Assembly (NCBI RefSeq): GCF_017356015.1
Contig: NZ_JAFIQV010000021.1
Location: 1 to 64,000, forward strand
Source of the DNA: Azospirillum sp. SYSU D00513
GTDB taxonomy: Bacteria > Pseudomonadota > Alphaproteobacteria > Azospirillales > Azospirillaceae
Length of the DNA stretch: 64,000 nucleotides
Reading direction: 5' to 3'
How positions within the stretch are numbered: the first letter of the stretch is position 1; the number at the start of each line of letters is the position of its first letter. The translations under genes and the position numbers were made by a program. The notes below the pieces were generated by a model, which saw nothing but the letters and a program-made list of their open reading frames with translations, was not told where the DNA came from and did not search any database. Positions 44,814 through 52,880 of this stretch are shown in pieces.

Positions 44814-44828
44814 TGCGAATGATTAGCA
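44814..44828. promoter_or_regulatory. Fur-box-like palindrome upstream of the siderophore receptor
   Basis: TGCGAATGATTAGCA agrees with the 7-1-7 Fur consensus TGATAATNATTATCA at 11 of 14 positions and is centred on the G at 44821. It is about 110 bases upstream of the receptor start, consistent with iron repression. Confidence 0.55.
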
Positions 44829-44901
44829 AAAGCATCCCTGCCGGGATTGAACCGTCTTACGGCCGCTTGGACGATCTTCGGACAATGTTCGGCCTTTCCG
44901 G

Positions 44902-45801
44902 TCAGGCCGCGCGGTCGCGTTGCCAGGCGGCGGGGGTGGTGCCGACGATCTGCCGGAACACACGGGTGAGGTGCGCCTGGTCGGAGAAGCCGGCGGCGTC
45001 CGCCACGGCGGCCGGCGTCATGTCCGGTGCCGACAGCAGCGCCTTGGCCCGGTCGACCCTGGCCCGCATCTGCCACTTGTGCGGCGGCATGCCGGTGGAG
45101 GCCTTGAAGGCCGAGCAGAAATAGGTGGGCGACAGGCCCGCGAGGTCGGCCAGTTCCTGGAGCCGGATGGTGCGGCTGCAATGCTCCTCGATGTAGTCGA
45201 TCACCCGCCGCAGCTGGCGCGGCGGCAGCTGCGCCCGCCGCCGGCCCGGCTTCGGCCCGATGCGCAGCAGCGCCACGAAAAGGGCGGAGGCGAGGCTGTC
45301 GCCGTACAGGTCGTGGAAGGCGCTCGGCTCGGTGCATTCCGCCGCGATCAGGCGGGCCAGCGCCAGCAGCCGCTCGTCGGAGAATTTCAGCCGGGGCGTC
45401 TCGACCGCGTGGCGGTCGATCTCGTCCATGAAGCGCGCGCCCAGCACCTCCATGTCGAAATGCAGGTCCAGATGCGTCAGGCGGCGGATGTTCTCCACCC
45501 GCGACCGGACCCGCAGGCCCGCCGGCACGTAGCTCATCGGCTCGCGGGGGTCGATCCGGTGGCCGGTCCCGCGCGCGGGCGATTCCGTGACGTGCAGCCC
45601 GCCGTCCCCGTCCGGCCCGTCCCATTGCTGGTCCAGCACCACGACCAGCCGGGGCGCCTGCGAGACGTACTCGCCGCCGGCCCCGCGCGCGCATTCCACG
45701 TTCCAGACATCCGCGATCACGCCGTTCCAGGCGCGCCATCGCAGGTCGCCCAGGATGGTGATGCCTTCCGTGCTGCTCTGCATGCGGGGATGGAACGTCA
45801 T
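44902..45801 (-). CDS. AraC-family regulator of the siderophore locus, 299 aa
   Basis: The C-terminal double HTH has IRLQELADLAGLSPTYFCSAFKASTGMPPHKW and MTPAAVADAAGFSDQAHLTRVFRQIVGTTPAAW. The first about 190 residues are a sensor domain without a recognised ligand motif. Start ATG 45801 has GGGAAG about ten bases upstream. It lies between the receptor and the siderophore-interacting protein gene, so it probably activates them when the ferric siderophore is present, like PchR or YbtA. Confidence 0.85.
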   Translation of the reverse strand: MTFHPRMQSSTEGITILGDLRWRAWNGVIADVWNVECARGAGGEYVSQAPRLVVVLDQQWDGPDGDGGLHVTESPARGTGHRIDPREPMSYVPAGLRVRSRVENIRRLTHLDLHFDMEVLGARFMDEIDRHAVETPRLKFSDERLLALARLIAAECTEPSAFHDLYGDSLASALFVALLRIGPKPGRRRAQLPPRQLRRVIDYIEEHCSRTIRLQELADLAGLSPTYFCSAFKASTGMPPHKWQMRARVDRAKALLSAPDMTPAAVADAAGFSDQAHLTRVFRQIVGTTPAAWQRDRAA

Positions 45802-45881
45802 CGGTCGGGCTTCCCGGTCACGGCGGGTGTGTCTTTCGGCTGTGTTCGGCGCACCCCTTTCCCTATAGACCGAAGCAGGAT

Positions 45882-45896
45882 TGCGAACAAGTCGCA
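45882..45896. promoter_or_regulatory. palindrome TGCGA-ACAAG-TCGCA, possible iron operator
   Basis: Five-base arms are perfect and share TGCGAA with the Fur-like box before the receptor. It lies in the divergent gap between the AraC gene and the siderophore-interacting protein gene. Only 8 of 14 positions match the Fur consensus, so it may serve another iron regulator. Confidence 0.35.
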
Positions 45897-45955
45897 TTAT
45901 CAGATACAAGGGTGACCGGCCGGGCCGTTCCGGCGAACGGAGGAGGGCAGCGAGG

Positions 45956-46696
45956 GTGGCAAGCAGTTCCGTGTGCGACGTCCGCTGGGTGGAAGTGGCG
46001 GCGGTGTCCAGCCCGACGCCGCGCATGCGCTCCATCGTCCTCACCGGCCCGGCGCTGGAAGGCTTCGCGCTCCAGCCCGGCGTCATCGCCCCGCACGTCG
46101 CGGTGACCATCCCCTCGGACGATGCTTGCGCGCGGCAGAGCCGCATCTATTCGGTGCGGCGCTTCGATCCGGTGGCGCTGACGATGGAGATCAACTTCGT
46201 CCTGCACGGCGGCGGGCTCGCCTCCGGCTGGGCGGAACGGGCACGGCCGGGGGACCGGGCGGGCATCGCCGGGCCGGGTGGCCTCGCCCTGGAAACGGTG
46301 GACCGCTACGTCATCGCCGGCGATCACACGGCACTGCCCGCCATTGGGCGCCTTCTCGACGTGCTGCCCGCCGGGGCCGGGGCCGACGTCTTCGTCGAGG
46401 TGCCGGACGAGGCGGAACGGCAGGAGCTGCCGTCCCGCGCGGGCCTCTCGGTCACTTGGCTCCACCGCGAACGCGGCGCCCCGCCCGTCGCCTCGCGCCT
46501 GCCCGACGCGGTGATGGAGGCGACGCCCGCCGGCGGGAGCGGCACCGTCGCGGTCTGGACCGGCGCCGAACAGACCGTCGCCCGCCGCATCCGCTCCCAC
46601 GCCCGCCAGACCCTGAAGCTGCCCTCCGGCCGCCATTCCGTCGTCGCCTACTGGAAGGCGGGCGTCACCCAGGGCGGCTTCCAGTGCTACGACTGA
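45956..46696 (+). CDS. siderophore-interacting protein (ViuB/SIP, ferric reductase type), 246 aa
   Basis: GTG 45956 follows GGAGGAGGG. The protein has the ferredoxin-reductase-like layout of the family: an FAD-domain region (DVRWVEVAAVSSPTPRMRSIVLTG, RIYSVRRFDP), then VDRYVIAGDHTALPAIGRLLDVLP, VEVPDEAERQELP, and the conserved end VVAYWKAGVTQGGFQ. Such cytosolic proteins reduce ferric iron and release it from the imported siderophore, the last step of the locus. It diverges from the AraC gene. Confidence 0.9.
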   Translation: MASSSVCDVRWVEVAAVSSPTPRMRSIVLTGPALEGFALQPGVIAPHVAVTIPSDDACARQSRIYSVRRFDPVALTMEINFVLHGGGLASGWAERARPGDRAGIAGPGGLALETVDRYVIAGDHTALPAIGRLLDVLPAGAGADVFVEVPDEAERQELPSRAGLSVTWLHRERGAPPVASRLPDAVMEATPAGGSGTVAVWTGAEQTVARRIRSHARQTLKLPSGRHSVVAYWKAGVTQGGFQCYD

Positions 46697-46737
46697 GCAT
46701 GGCGCGCGGGTGATCCATTCAGGCCCGTGCGCGCCGG

Positions 46738-46767
46738 TTGACACCCGGCTCTCCGGGGTGCTGTGAT
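46738..46767 (+). promoter_or_regulatory. possible promoter of the modABC operon
   Basis: TTGACA (46738-46743) is a perfect -35 box; the best -10 is a weak TGTGAT (46762-46767) at 18 bases. No ModE-type TATATA palindrome and no convincing molybdenum-cofactor riboswitch was recognised between here and the start at 46861. Confidence 0.4.
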
Positions 46768-46860
46768 TCCGGGACCGTTTCCATGCTCAGTGGGACGGGC
46801 CGTATCGGATTCGCGGGCACCGGGGAGCCAAGCCATGAAGAGCCGACCTTGAAGGCTGCC

Positions 46861-47622
46861 GTGACATCGCGACGGCCGTTCCTTCTGCTTGCCGCCGGTC
46901 TTCTCGCCACCAGCCTCGCCGCCCCCGCGCTCGCTGGCCAGACGCATGTCGCGGTCGCGGCGAACTTCACCGAGGCGGCGAAGGAGATCGCCGACGCTTT
47001 CCAGCGGAAGACCGGGCACCGGGCGGTGCTGAGCTTCGGGTCGTCGGGGCAGCTCTACGCGCAGATCACGCGCGCCGCCCCCTTCCAGATCCTGCTCTCC
47101 GCCGACACGGAGCGGCCGCGGATGGCGGTGGAGGAGGGGTTCGCGGTGGCGGAGAGCCGCTTCACCTACGCCATCGGGCGGCTCGTGCTGTGGAGCCGGG
47201 ACGCGGACCTGGTGAAGGGGGAGGAGACGCTGCGGGCCGGCTCCTTCGCGAAGCTCGCCATCGCCAATCCGGCAGCGGCCCCCTATGGCGGCGCGGCGCT
47301 GGAGACGCTGACGGCGCTGGGGCTCGGCGACGCGCTCCGGCCGAGGATCGTGCAGGGCAACAGCATCGCCCAGGCCTTCCAGTTCATCGACACGGGCAAC
47401 GCCGAACTCGGCTTCATCGCGCTTTCGCAGCTCGCCGGGAAGGAGGGCGGGTCGCGCTGGCTGGTGCCGCAGACGCTGCACGCTCCGATCCGCCAGGACG
47501 CCGTGCTGCTGAAGACCGGCGCCTCGAACGAGGCGGCCACGGCCTTCATGGCCTTCCTGCGCGGCGGCGAGGCCCGCGCCATCATCGAGCGCTACGGCTA
47601 CGCCGTGGACATGGGATCCTGA
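46861..47622 (+). CDS. modA: molybdate ABC transporter substrate-binding protein, 253 aa
   Basis: Start GTG 46861 has GAAGG about five bases upstream and opens directly with a signal peptide ([25 protein letters not shown] in part). The ModA pattern is clear: [64 protein letters not shown] and [13 protein letters not shown]. It catches molybdate (or tungstate) in the periplasm for ModBC. Eight bases separate it from modB. Confidence 0.93.
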   Translation: MTSRRPFLLLAAGLLATSLAAPALAGQTHVAVAANFTEAAKEIADAFQRKTGHRAVLSFGSSGQLYAQITRAAPFQILLSADTERPRMAVEEGFAVAESRFTYAIGRLVLWSRDADLVKGEETLRAGSFAKLAIANPAAAPYGGAALETLTALGLGDALRPRIVQGNSIAQAFQFIDTGNAELGFIALSQLAGKEGGSRWLVPQTLHAPIRQDAVLLKTGASNEAATAFMAFLRGGEARAIIERYGYAVDMGS

Positions 47623-47629
47623 CGGCGCC

Positions 47630-48316
47630 ATGCAGGGCTTGCCCGCGGAGGTCTGGACCGCCGTCCGTCTGACGGTGGAGCTGGCGGCGATCACCACCGT
47701 GATCCTGCTGCTGCTCGGCACGCCGCTGGCCTGGTGGCTGGCGCGGTCGCGCGCCCGCTGGAAGGAGGCTGTCGGGGCGGTGGTGGCGCTGCCGCTCGTG
47801 CTGCCGCCGACGGTGCTGGGCTTCTACCTGCTGGTGGCGCTCGGCCCCGGCGGGCCGGGCGGGCTGCTGGCCGGGCTGTGGGGCGCGCGCACGCTGGCCT
47901 TCAGCTTCGAAGGGCTGGTGATCGGGTCGGTGGTCTATTCGATGCCCTTCGTCGTGCAGCCGATCCGCAACGCCTTCGAGGCGATGGGCGACCGTCCGCT
48001 GGAGGTCGCGGCGACGCTCCGCGCCTCGCCCGCGCGGGCCTTCTGGACCGTCGCGGTGCCCCTGGCCCGGCCGGGTTTCCTGACGGGCGCCGTGCTGGGA
48101 TTCGCCCACACCATCGGGGAGTTCGGCGTCGTGCTGATGATCGGCGGCAACATCCCCGGCGAGACGAAGGTCCTGTCGGTCGCGATCTACGACTATGTCG
48201 AGACGATGCAGTGGCGGGAGGCCAACATCCTGGCCGCCGGCATGGTGGCCTTCGCCTTCGCCGTCATCCTCGCCATGACGCTGATCGGCCGACGCGCCGC
48301 GCGGGTGGATGAATGA
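47630..48316 (+). CDS. modB: molybdate ABC transporter permease, 228 aa
   Basis: Five hydrophobic helices; the EAA loop of ABC permeases is at about 122-140 ([33 protein letters not shown]), followed by [27 protein letters not shown], the ModB/CysT signature. The stop overlaps the modC start by four bases (ATGA at 48313-48316). Confidence 0.94.
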   Translation: MQGLPAEVWTAVRLTVELAAITTVILLLLGTPLAWWLARSRARWKEAVGAVVALPLVLPPTVLGFYLLVALGPGGPGGLLAGLWGARTLAFSFEGLVIGSVVYSMPFVVQPIRNAFEAMGDRPLEVAATLRASPARAFWTVAVPLARPGFLTGAVLGFAHTIGEFGVVLMIGGNIPGETKVLSVAIYDYVETMQWREANILAAGMVAFAFAVILAMTLIGRRAARVDE

Positions 48317-49401
48317 GCGGCGGAGGAACCATTCGCGCCGCCTTCCGCGGCCGTCTCGGACGGTTCGAACTGGACGCCGCCTTCACGGTGCCGGCCACCG
48401 GCGTCACCGCCCTGTTCGGCCCGTCGGGCTGCGGCAAGACGACGGTGCTGCGCTGCATGGCGGGGCTCCAGCGCCTGCCCGGCGGCGTCTGCACGGTGGA
48501 CGGCGACCCCTGGCAGGAGGGGGACCGCTTCCGCCCGGCCCACGAACGGCCGGTCGGCTACGTCTTCCAGGAGCCGAGCCTCTTCCCGCACCTGTCGGTC
48601 CGGGGAAACCTGCTCTTCGGGGCGCGGAGCCGCCCGCCGGCGGCGGGGCCGGGGCGCATCGGCTTCGCGGAGGTGGTGGAACTGCTCGGCCTCGCGGGGC
48701 TGCTCGACCGCGCGCCGGGCCGGCTGTCCGGCGGCGAGCGGCAGCGCGTCGCCATCGGCCGCGCCCTGCTGTCCCAGCCGAAGCTGCTGCTGATGGACGA
48801 GCCGCTGTCAGCGCTCGACCGCGCGACGAAGGACGAGATCCTGCCCTTTCTGGAAAGGCTGCACGCGGGCCTGTCCCTGCCGGTCCTCTATGTCAGCCAC
48901 GACATGGCGGAGGTGGAACGGCTGGCCGACCATCTGGTGCTGATGGAGGAGGGCCGCGTCCGCGCGGCGGGTCCTTTGGCCAGGCTCCAGACCGATCCGT
49001 CCCTGCCGCTGCTCGCAGCAGCGAACGCGGCGGTCAGCCTCGACGCCGTGGTGGAGGGCCATGACGCGGCCTACGGCCTCGCGCGACTGCGGGTGGAGGG
49101 CGCGGTGCTCGCCCTGCCGGCGCGCCCCGGGGTGCCGGGCGAGCGTCGGCGGCTGAGCGTTGCCGCCGGTGCGGTCGGCCTCGCCCTGGCGCCGCCGGAG
49201 GGTGACACGGCCCTGAACGTGCTGCCGGCCCGCATCCTGTCGGCGGTGCCGGTCACGGAGCAGGAGGTCGTCGCCGTCCTCGGGCTGGGGCCGGACGGTG
49301 CCGGGGCGCGCCTGCTGGCGCGGGTGACCCGGCTGTCCTGGGAGCGGCTCGGCCTTGCCGAGGGGATGGCCCTTTACGCCCGCATCGGCGGCGTTTCCTG
49401 A
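48313..49401 (+). CDS. modC: molybdate ABC transporter ATP-binding protein, 362 aa
   Basis: Walker [12 protein letters not shown] loop [11 protein letters not shown], signature LSGGERQRV, Walker [13 protein letters not shown] and the switch His in [10 protein letters not shown] are complete. A C-terminal TOBE domain (about 300-362, [12 protein letters not shown] ... [28 protein letters not shown]) binds oxyanion in this family. The 3' end overlaps the convergent hmp gene by 28 bases. Confidence 0.95.
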   Translation: MSGGGTIRAAFRGRLGRFELDAAFTVPATGVTALFGPSGCGKTTVLRCMAGLQRLPGGVCTVDGDPWQEGDRFRPAHERPVGYVFQEPSLFPHLSVRGNLLFGARSRPPAAGPGRIGFAEVVELLGLAGLLDRAPGRLSGGERQRVAIGRALLSQPKLLLMDEPLSALDRATKDEILPFLERLHAGLSLPVLYVSHDMAEVERLADHLVLMEEGRVRAAGPLARLQTDPSLPLLAAANAAVSLDAVVEGHDAAYGLARLRVEGAVLALPARPGVPGERRRLSVAAGAVGLALAPPEGDTALNVLPARILSAVPVTEQEVVAVLGLGPDGAGARLLARVTRLSWERLGLAEGMALYARIGGVS

Positions 49402-50570
49402 ACGAGCGCCTCGCCGGGACCGAAGAACTCGTAAAAGACGCGGTCCTGCGGAACGCCCAGCTCCTTCAGCGCGCCCAGCACGCAGGCCATGAAAGGCTTC
49501 GGCCCCACCACATAGGCGTCCGTCCTGCGGCCCGGCTCCAGCAGCCCGGCCAGCAGGGCCGGCGTGACGAAGCCGGTGGCGTCGGGCCGGTCGCCCGGCT
49601 GCGGCTCGCTGTAGCAAATGACCTGCCGGAAGTCGCCGGCCTGGGCCAGCCCTTCCACGCTGCCGCGGAAGGCGTGCACCGTGCCGTTGAGTGCTGCGTG
49701 CAGGTAGCGCACGCGCCGCCCGTCGGCCAGCGCCTGGCGGGCCAGCGGCAGGGCGGGCGTCTGGCCGACGCCGGCCGTGACCAGCAGCACGTCGGCCTCG
49801 CCCGGCTGGAGCACGAACTCGCCGGCCGGCGGGTAGACGTCGATCTCCCCGCCGACGGCGAGACGGTTATGCAGGAAGTTCGAGGCCACGCCGCCCGGCT
49901 CCCGCTTCACGGAGATGCGGTAGGTGCGGCCGTCCGGCGAGTCCGACAGGCTGTAGTTCCGGTGGACCGTCTCCCCGTCGATGCTCAGCCGGACGCCGAG
50001 ATATTGGCCGGGCAGGAAGTCCATCACCGGCCCGCCGTCGGCGGGCGCGAAGCGGAAGGAGGTGATGACGGCGCTCTCCGGGGTCTTCTCGACCAGCCGC
50101 ATCCGCCGCGCGCCGCGCCAGCCGCCGGGCAGGGCGGCCTTGCGGCTGTATTCGGAATCCTCCGCCGCGATCAGGATGTCGGCGAGCTGCCAGTAGGCGG
50201 CACCCCAGGCGTCGGCCACGTCCGGCGTCACCGCGTCGCCCAGCACCCGGCCGATGGCCTCCATCAGGCTGGACCCGACGGCCTTGTACTGGTCCGGTGT
50301 TATGTTCAGCGAGACGTGCTTCTCGACGATGCAGCGCAGGGCGGGCTTCAGCGCGTCGAGCCGGTCGATGTTCGAAGCGTAGGCGATGATCGCGTTCGCG
50401 AGCGCCTGCGGCTGGGTGCCGCCGCGCTGATGGCTCTGGTTGAAGACGGCGCGGACCTCGGGGAATTTTTCGAACAGGATCGGGTAGAAGGTCGAGGTGA
50501 TCTCGACGGCATGCTCCGCCACCACGGGGGCGGTCGCCTTGATGATGTCGGTCTGGGCTTGCGTCAGCAC
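49374..50570 (-). CDS. hmp: flavohaemoglobin, nitric oxide dioxygenase, 398 aa
   Basis: The globin domain (1-140) has the NO-dioxygenase active-site Tyr29 (STFYPILF) and proximal haem ligand His85 ([10 protein letters not shown]), exactly the E. coli numbering. The FAD domain (about 150-255) has the RNYSLSD motif and the NAD domain (about 260-398) [15 protein letters not shown]; the end YEFFGP is conserved. It oxidises NO to nitrate with NADH and O2. Start GTG 50570. It is preceded by a sigma-54 promoter and three NorR-type palindromes, so NO-dependent control by the NorR encoded 7 kb away is likely. It is convergent with modC. Confidence 0.96.
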   Translation of the reverse strand: MLTQAQTDIIKATAPVVAEHAVEITSTFYPILFEKFPEVRAVFNQSHQRGGTQPQALANAIIAYASNIDRLDALKPALRCIVEKHVSLNITPDQYKAVGSSLMEAIGRVLGDAVTPDVADAWGAAYWQLADILIAAEDSEYSRKAALPGGWRGARRMRLVEKTPESAVITSFRFAPADGGPVMDFLPGQYLGVRLSIDGETVHRNYSLSDSPDGRTYRISVKREPGGVASNFLHNRLAVGGEIDVYPPAGEFVLQPGEADVLLVTAGVGQTPALPLARQALADGRRVRYLHAALNGTVHAFRGSVEGLAQAGDFRQVICYSEPQPGDRPDATGFVTPALLAGLLEPGRRTDAYVVGPKPFMACVLGALKELGVPQDRVFYEFFGPGEALVQETPPMRA

Positions 50571-50611
50571 GGCTGCGTTTCCTGGCTCTGCGATAGGGTT
50601 GCCGCTGGAAA

Positions 50612-50628
50612 AGCAAGCACCGTGCCAG
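50612..50628 (-). promoter_or_regulatory. sigma-54 promoter of hmp
   Basis: On the minus strand the sequence CTGGCACGGTGCTTGCT agrees with the RpoN consensus YTGGCACG-N4-TTGCW at all defined positions. The -24 GG is at 50625-50626 and the -12 GC at 50613-50614. Transcription would start near 50601, about 30 bases before GTG 50570. Confidence 0.85.
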
Positions 50629-50669
50629 CTGCGGGGAGCGCGGAACGCCGCGCCCGAGGCGCTAGCCTG

Positions 50670-50727
50670 TGTCAGATAGACAGCGGGCAGGGAGTGTCAA
50701 ATCGACTGAGGCGCTGTCGAAATGACA
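50670..50727. promoter_or_regulatory. three NorR-type enhancer sites upstream of hmp
   Basis: Three 13-base palindromes of the form TGTC-N5-GACA occur: TGTCAGATAGACA (50670-50682, perfect), TGTCAAATCGACT (50695-50707, one mismatch) and TGTCGAAATGACA (50715-50727, perfect). Each contains GT-N7-AC, the core of known E. coli NorR sites, which also come as a set of three at norVW. Their centres are 25 and 20 bases apart and lie 50-100 bases upstream of the -24 box. Confidence 0.8.
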
Positions 50728-50743
50728 CCACCCCAATATGGAA

Positions 50744-50766
50744 AGGGCGGGCTTTCGGCCCGCCCT
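50744..50766 (-). terminator. terminator after the small lipoprotein gene
   Basis: AGGGCGGGC (50744-50752) and GCCCGCCCT (50758-50766) form a perfect 9-bp stem with a 5-base loop. On the minus strand TTTCC follows, a short T tract. It lies 8 bases after the lipoprotein stop. Confidence 0.6.
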
Positions 50767-50774
50767 CCGTGGGA

Positions 50775-51005
50775 TTATTGGGTGCCCGATCCCGAACCGG
50801 AGGTGGAGCCGGCCGGCGCGGTGGGGGTGGTGCCCAGCGATGCGGGGGGATTCTGGGGCGCCGTGTTGCCCGACGGCATCGTGGCGGGCTGTTCGGCAAC
50901 GGACGGGCTGGTGGATTGCTGATTGTTTTCAGCGGTTTGCTCATCACAGGCCGCGAGACCGAACATCAATGCGGGAATGGCGGCGAGCCATAGCTGACGT
51001 CGCAT
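50775..51005 (-). CDS. small Ser/Thr/Pro-rich lipoprotein, 76 aa
   Basis: A signal peptide ends with the lipobox FGLAAC (Cys about residue 19), followed by DEQT. The mature part is disordered: NNQQSTSPSV, then Thr/Pro/Gly/Ser-rich sequence. Asp at position +2 after the Cys would favour the inner membrane in E. coli rules. GGAGAGGAAGA precedes ATG 51005. A possible ECF-type promoter lies about 80 bases upstream. No family recognised. Confidence 0.75.
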   Translation of the reverse strand: MRRQLWLAAIPALMFGLAACDEQTAENNQQSTSPSVAEQPATMPSGNTAPQNPPASLGTTPTAPAGSTSGSGSGTQ

Positions 51006-51475
51006 TCTTCCTCTCCTTGTCGTTGCCCTTCCAGGCTTTCCCACAGGGGGATCAGGCTGGGCCGATCGGCTCGGCACTCTCACCAACGGCGGGCGGACAT
51101 GATTTATTCCCAAAACAATCCACTTTTTGATTGTCGGCGGGCCGACGCGCCGTGGTCGGCCGGCTGCACGGAATCCAAAAGAGTTGGATTCTGTAACACA
51201 GCAGATCTGAAGTACCAGGCCGCGTCTTGGCGGTGAGCGTAAGAATTCCTTTCCATTCCAGGAATTCAGTGCCCTTGCCCTGCTGAAAAGGGCGCTTTTG
51301 GCGGTGAGAATATCGCTTCTACGCAGACCCTATTTGGTGGAGCTTCCTTGATCAGAGCCAGCCGGAATTTTTCGTACCCTCAGCCAGAGTGGTCGGTGGA
51401 ACATCTCCATGTTTGACGCATTATTTCCAACCGGTTGCAGAAATTTGTACCTCTTATGAAAGGCCTGGGCAGGCA
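51006..51475. other. lower-GC intergenic region with hairpins and a direct repeat
   Basis: No gene is seen. The region from about 51100 to 51475 is clearly less GC-rich than its surroundings. It contains hairpins GAATCCAA/TTGGATTC (51171-51191) and GAATTCCT/AGGAATTC (51243-51267), and an 11-base direct repeat TTGGCGGTGAG at 51227-51237 and 51298-51308. These lie upstream of the membrane protein gene at 51476. They could be operators or an acquired-DNA boundary. Confidence 0.5.
51085..51110 (-). promoter_or_regulatory. possible EcfG-type general-stress promoter of the lipoprotein gene
   Basis: GGAAT (51106-51110) and CGTT (51085-51088) on the minus strand are 17 bases apart; the alphaproteobacterial EcfG consensus is GGAAC-N16/17-CGTT. 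One mismatch in the -35. Confidence 0.35.
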
Positions 51476-52192
51476 ATGCTTATGAGGACGCCAGATTCGG
51501 ACAGCAGGCCTATACAGATCGATGCGCGCCGTCTTGTAATGTGTTTGCTTCTGGTTTTTTCATTTTTCGTAGCAGTCAGCCTCGCTCAGAACATCGTTGC
51601 TCACGCCACGGGCTATCTGGATCCGGCAAAGAAGATTTGGCTGCTTGAGGTCGATGAGGAGAGAAGCCTTTATACTTGGTTATCCTCCACCTTGATGGCC
51701 TTCATCGCCGCCCTGAACCTTATCGTGGCTCTGGAAAGAAGGCGGGACGGACGGCTCCCGTTCCTGCAATGGTTTTCCCTGTCCGTCATCTTCCTCGTTT
51801 TTTCCGTGGATGAAGCTCTCTCATTCCACGAAAAAATGGGAAATCTTCTTCCCGAAGGCATGAAGACGGGATTTACCTATTTCCGGTGGGTGATTCCCGC
51901 CGGTATCGCCTGCCTGATCGGGCTTGTTTTCTACATCCCCTTCATCCTTGGATTTCCGGGAAAGGCCAGGATGCTGCTGATCGCGTCGGCGGGCGTGTTC
52001 CTGTCCGGCGCGATCGGCATGGAAATGCTGGGCGGAGCGATCGTCGAGGGCACGGATGGGGTTCCGACACTGACCTACCGGTTGGTGTCCAGCCTTGAGG
52101 AGGCCATGGAGGGCTACGGCCTCATCCTCTTCCTGCACGCGGTCCTGCTGTACAGGCACCAGTACGGCAGGACGATGTCGATACAGGTCTGA
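51476..52192 (+). CDS. hypothetical membrane protein, 238 aa
   Basis: Five to six hydrophobic helices: LVMCLLLVFSFFVAVSLA, LSSTLMAFIAALNLIVAL, FSLSVIFLVFSVDEALSF, VIPAGIACLIGLVFYIPFIL, LLIASAGVFLSGAIGMEML and YGLILFLHAVLLYRHQ. No family recognised; the pattern DEALSFHEKMG is a distinctive cytosolic or periplasmic loop. GC content and codon use are lower than in neighbours, suggesting recent arrival. Start is uncertain among ATG 51476, ATG 51482 and GTG 51389. Confidence 0.72.
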   Translation: MLMRTPDSDSRPIQIDARRLVMCLLLVFSFFVAVSLAQNIVAHATGYLDPAKKIWLLEVDEERSLYTWLSSTLMAFIAALNLIVALERRRDGRLPFLQWFSLSVIFLVFSVDEALSFHEKMGNLLPEGMKTGFTYFRWVIPAGIACLIGLVFYIPFILGFPGKARMLLIASAGVFLSGAIGMEMLGGAIVEGTDGVPTLTYRLVSSLEEAMEGYGLILFLHAVLLYRHQYGRTMSIQV

Positions 52193-52210
52193 TCGGCGCC
52201 GCTGCCGGCC

Positions 52211-52594
52211 TCAGGGCGCCGGGTGGCTTCCCTGGTGCCGGAGCAGGATGTGTTCGGCGATGGCGAGGCTGAGCTCGCTCGTCCGGTAGGGTTTGTACAG
52301 GAACGGGCTGCCACGGTGCGCCGGCGGCACGTTGTCGATGCCGAGCCCCGAGGAGAAGATGAAGGGAACCCCCTTGCGGCTCAGCGCGTCGGCGACCGCA
52401 TCGACGCGCTCGCCGCACAGGTTGATGTCCAGCAGCGCGCCCACGAATCCCCCTTCCCGGATCCGCTCCATGGCTTCGGCAACGGTCGCCACCGGTCCGA
52501 TGACACCGATGCCCAGCTCCGACAGGGCATCCTCCATGCTCAGGGCGACGAGATGATCGTCCTCGACCACGAGCAGCGACGCGGGCTCGGTCAT
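52211..52594 (-). CDS. single-domain response regulator, 127 aa
   Basis: A receiver domain only: acidic pocket VVEDDHL, phospho-acceptor Asp in ALLDINLCGE, Thr/Ser position FSSGLG and the Lys of YKPY are all in place. No output domain. It lies 2.0 kb from a hybrid histidine kinase in the same direction; a phosphorelay partnership is possible but unproven. Confidence 0.88.
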   Translation of the reverse strand: MTEPASLLVVEDDHLVALSMEDALSELGIGVIGPVATVAEAMERIREGGFVGALLDINLCGERVDAVADALSRKGVPFIFSSGLGIDNVPPAHRGSPFLYKPYRTSELSLAIAEHILLRHQGSHPAP

Positions 52595-52880
52595 GCCCCT
52601 GCCTTTCAACATTTTTTCCGATCCCGAGATTGGCGAGATTCCCACTCCGCTTGAAATAACCTGTTCAAAGCAGCACGGACACCGAAGTGGCCGCTTCATT
52701 CCCTCCAGTATATGATGACGCCCCGTCGATGATGCGCCCTTATGGCTGTGACATTCATGCGACCGATGGCGCCGGGCGGCCCGGACGACTTGGCGTTGAA
52801 CAGGACCGCAGGGCGCTTCACGCGCACGCCATTTGCCCTTCCTGTTCCGGGGCCGCATTCATCACGGGCGCTCCGCCACG

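Noticed and set aside
44705..45739. N-terminal extension of the TonB-dependent receptor
   Set aside because: The extended reading overlaps the AraC gene in another frame and would bury the signal peptide; ATG 44704 with its own ribosome site is better.
46697..46860. Molybdenum-cofactor riboswitch upstream of modA
   Set aside because: A small hairpin is present but no conserved Moco core could be recognised by eye; a covariance-model search would decide.
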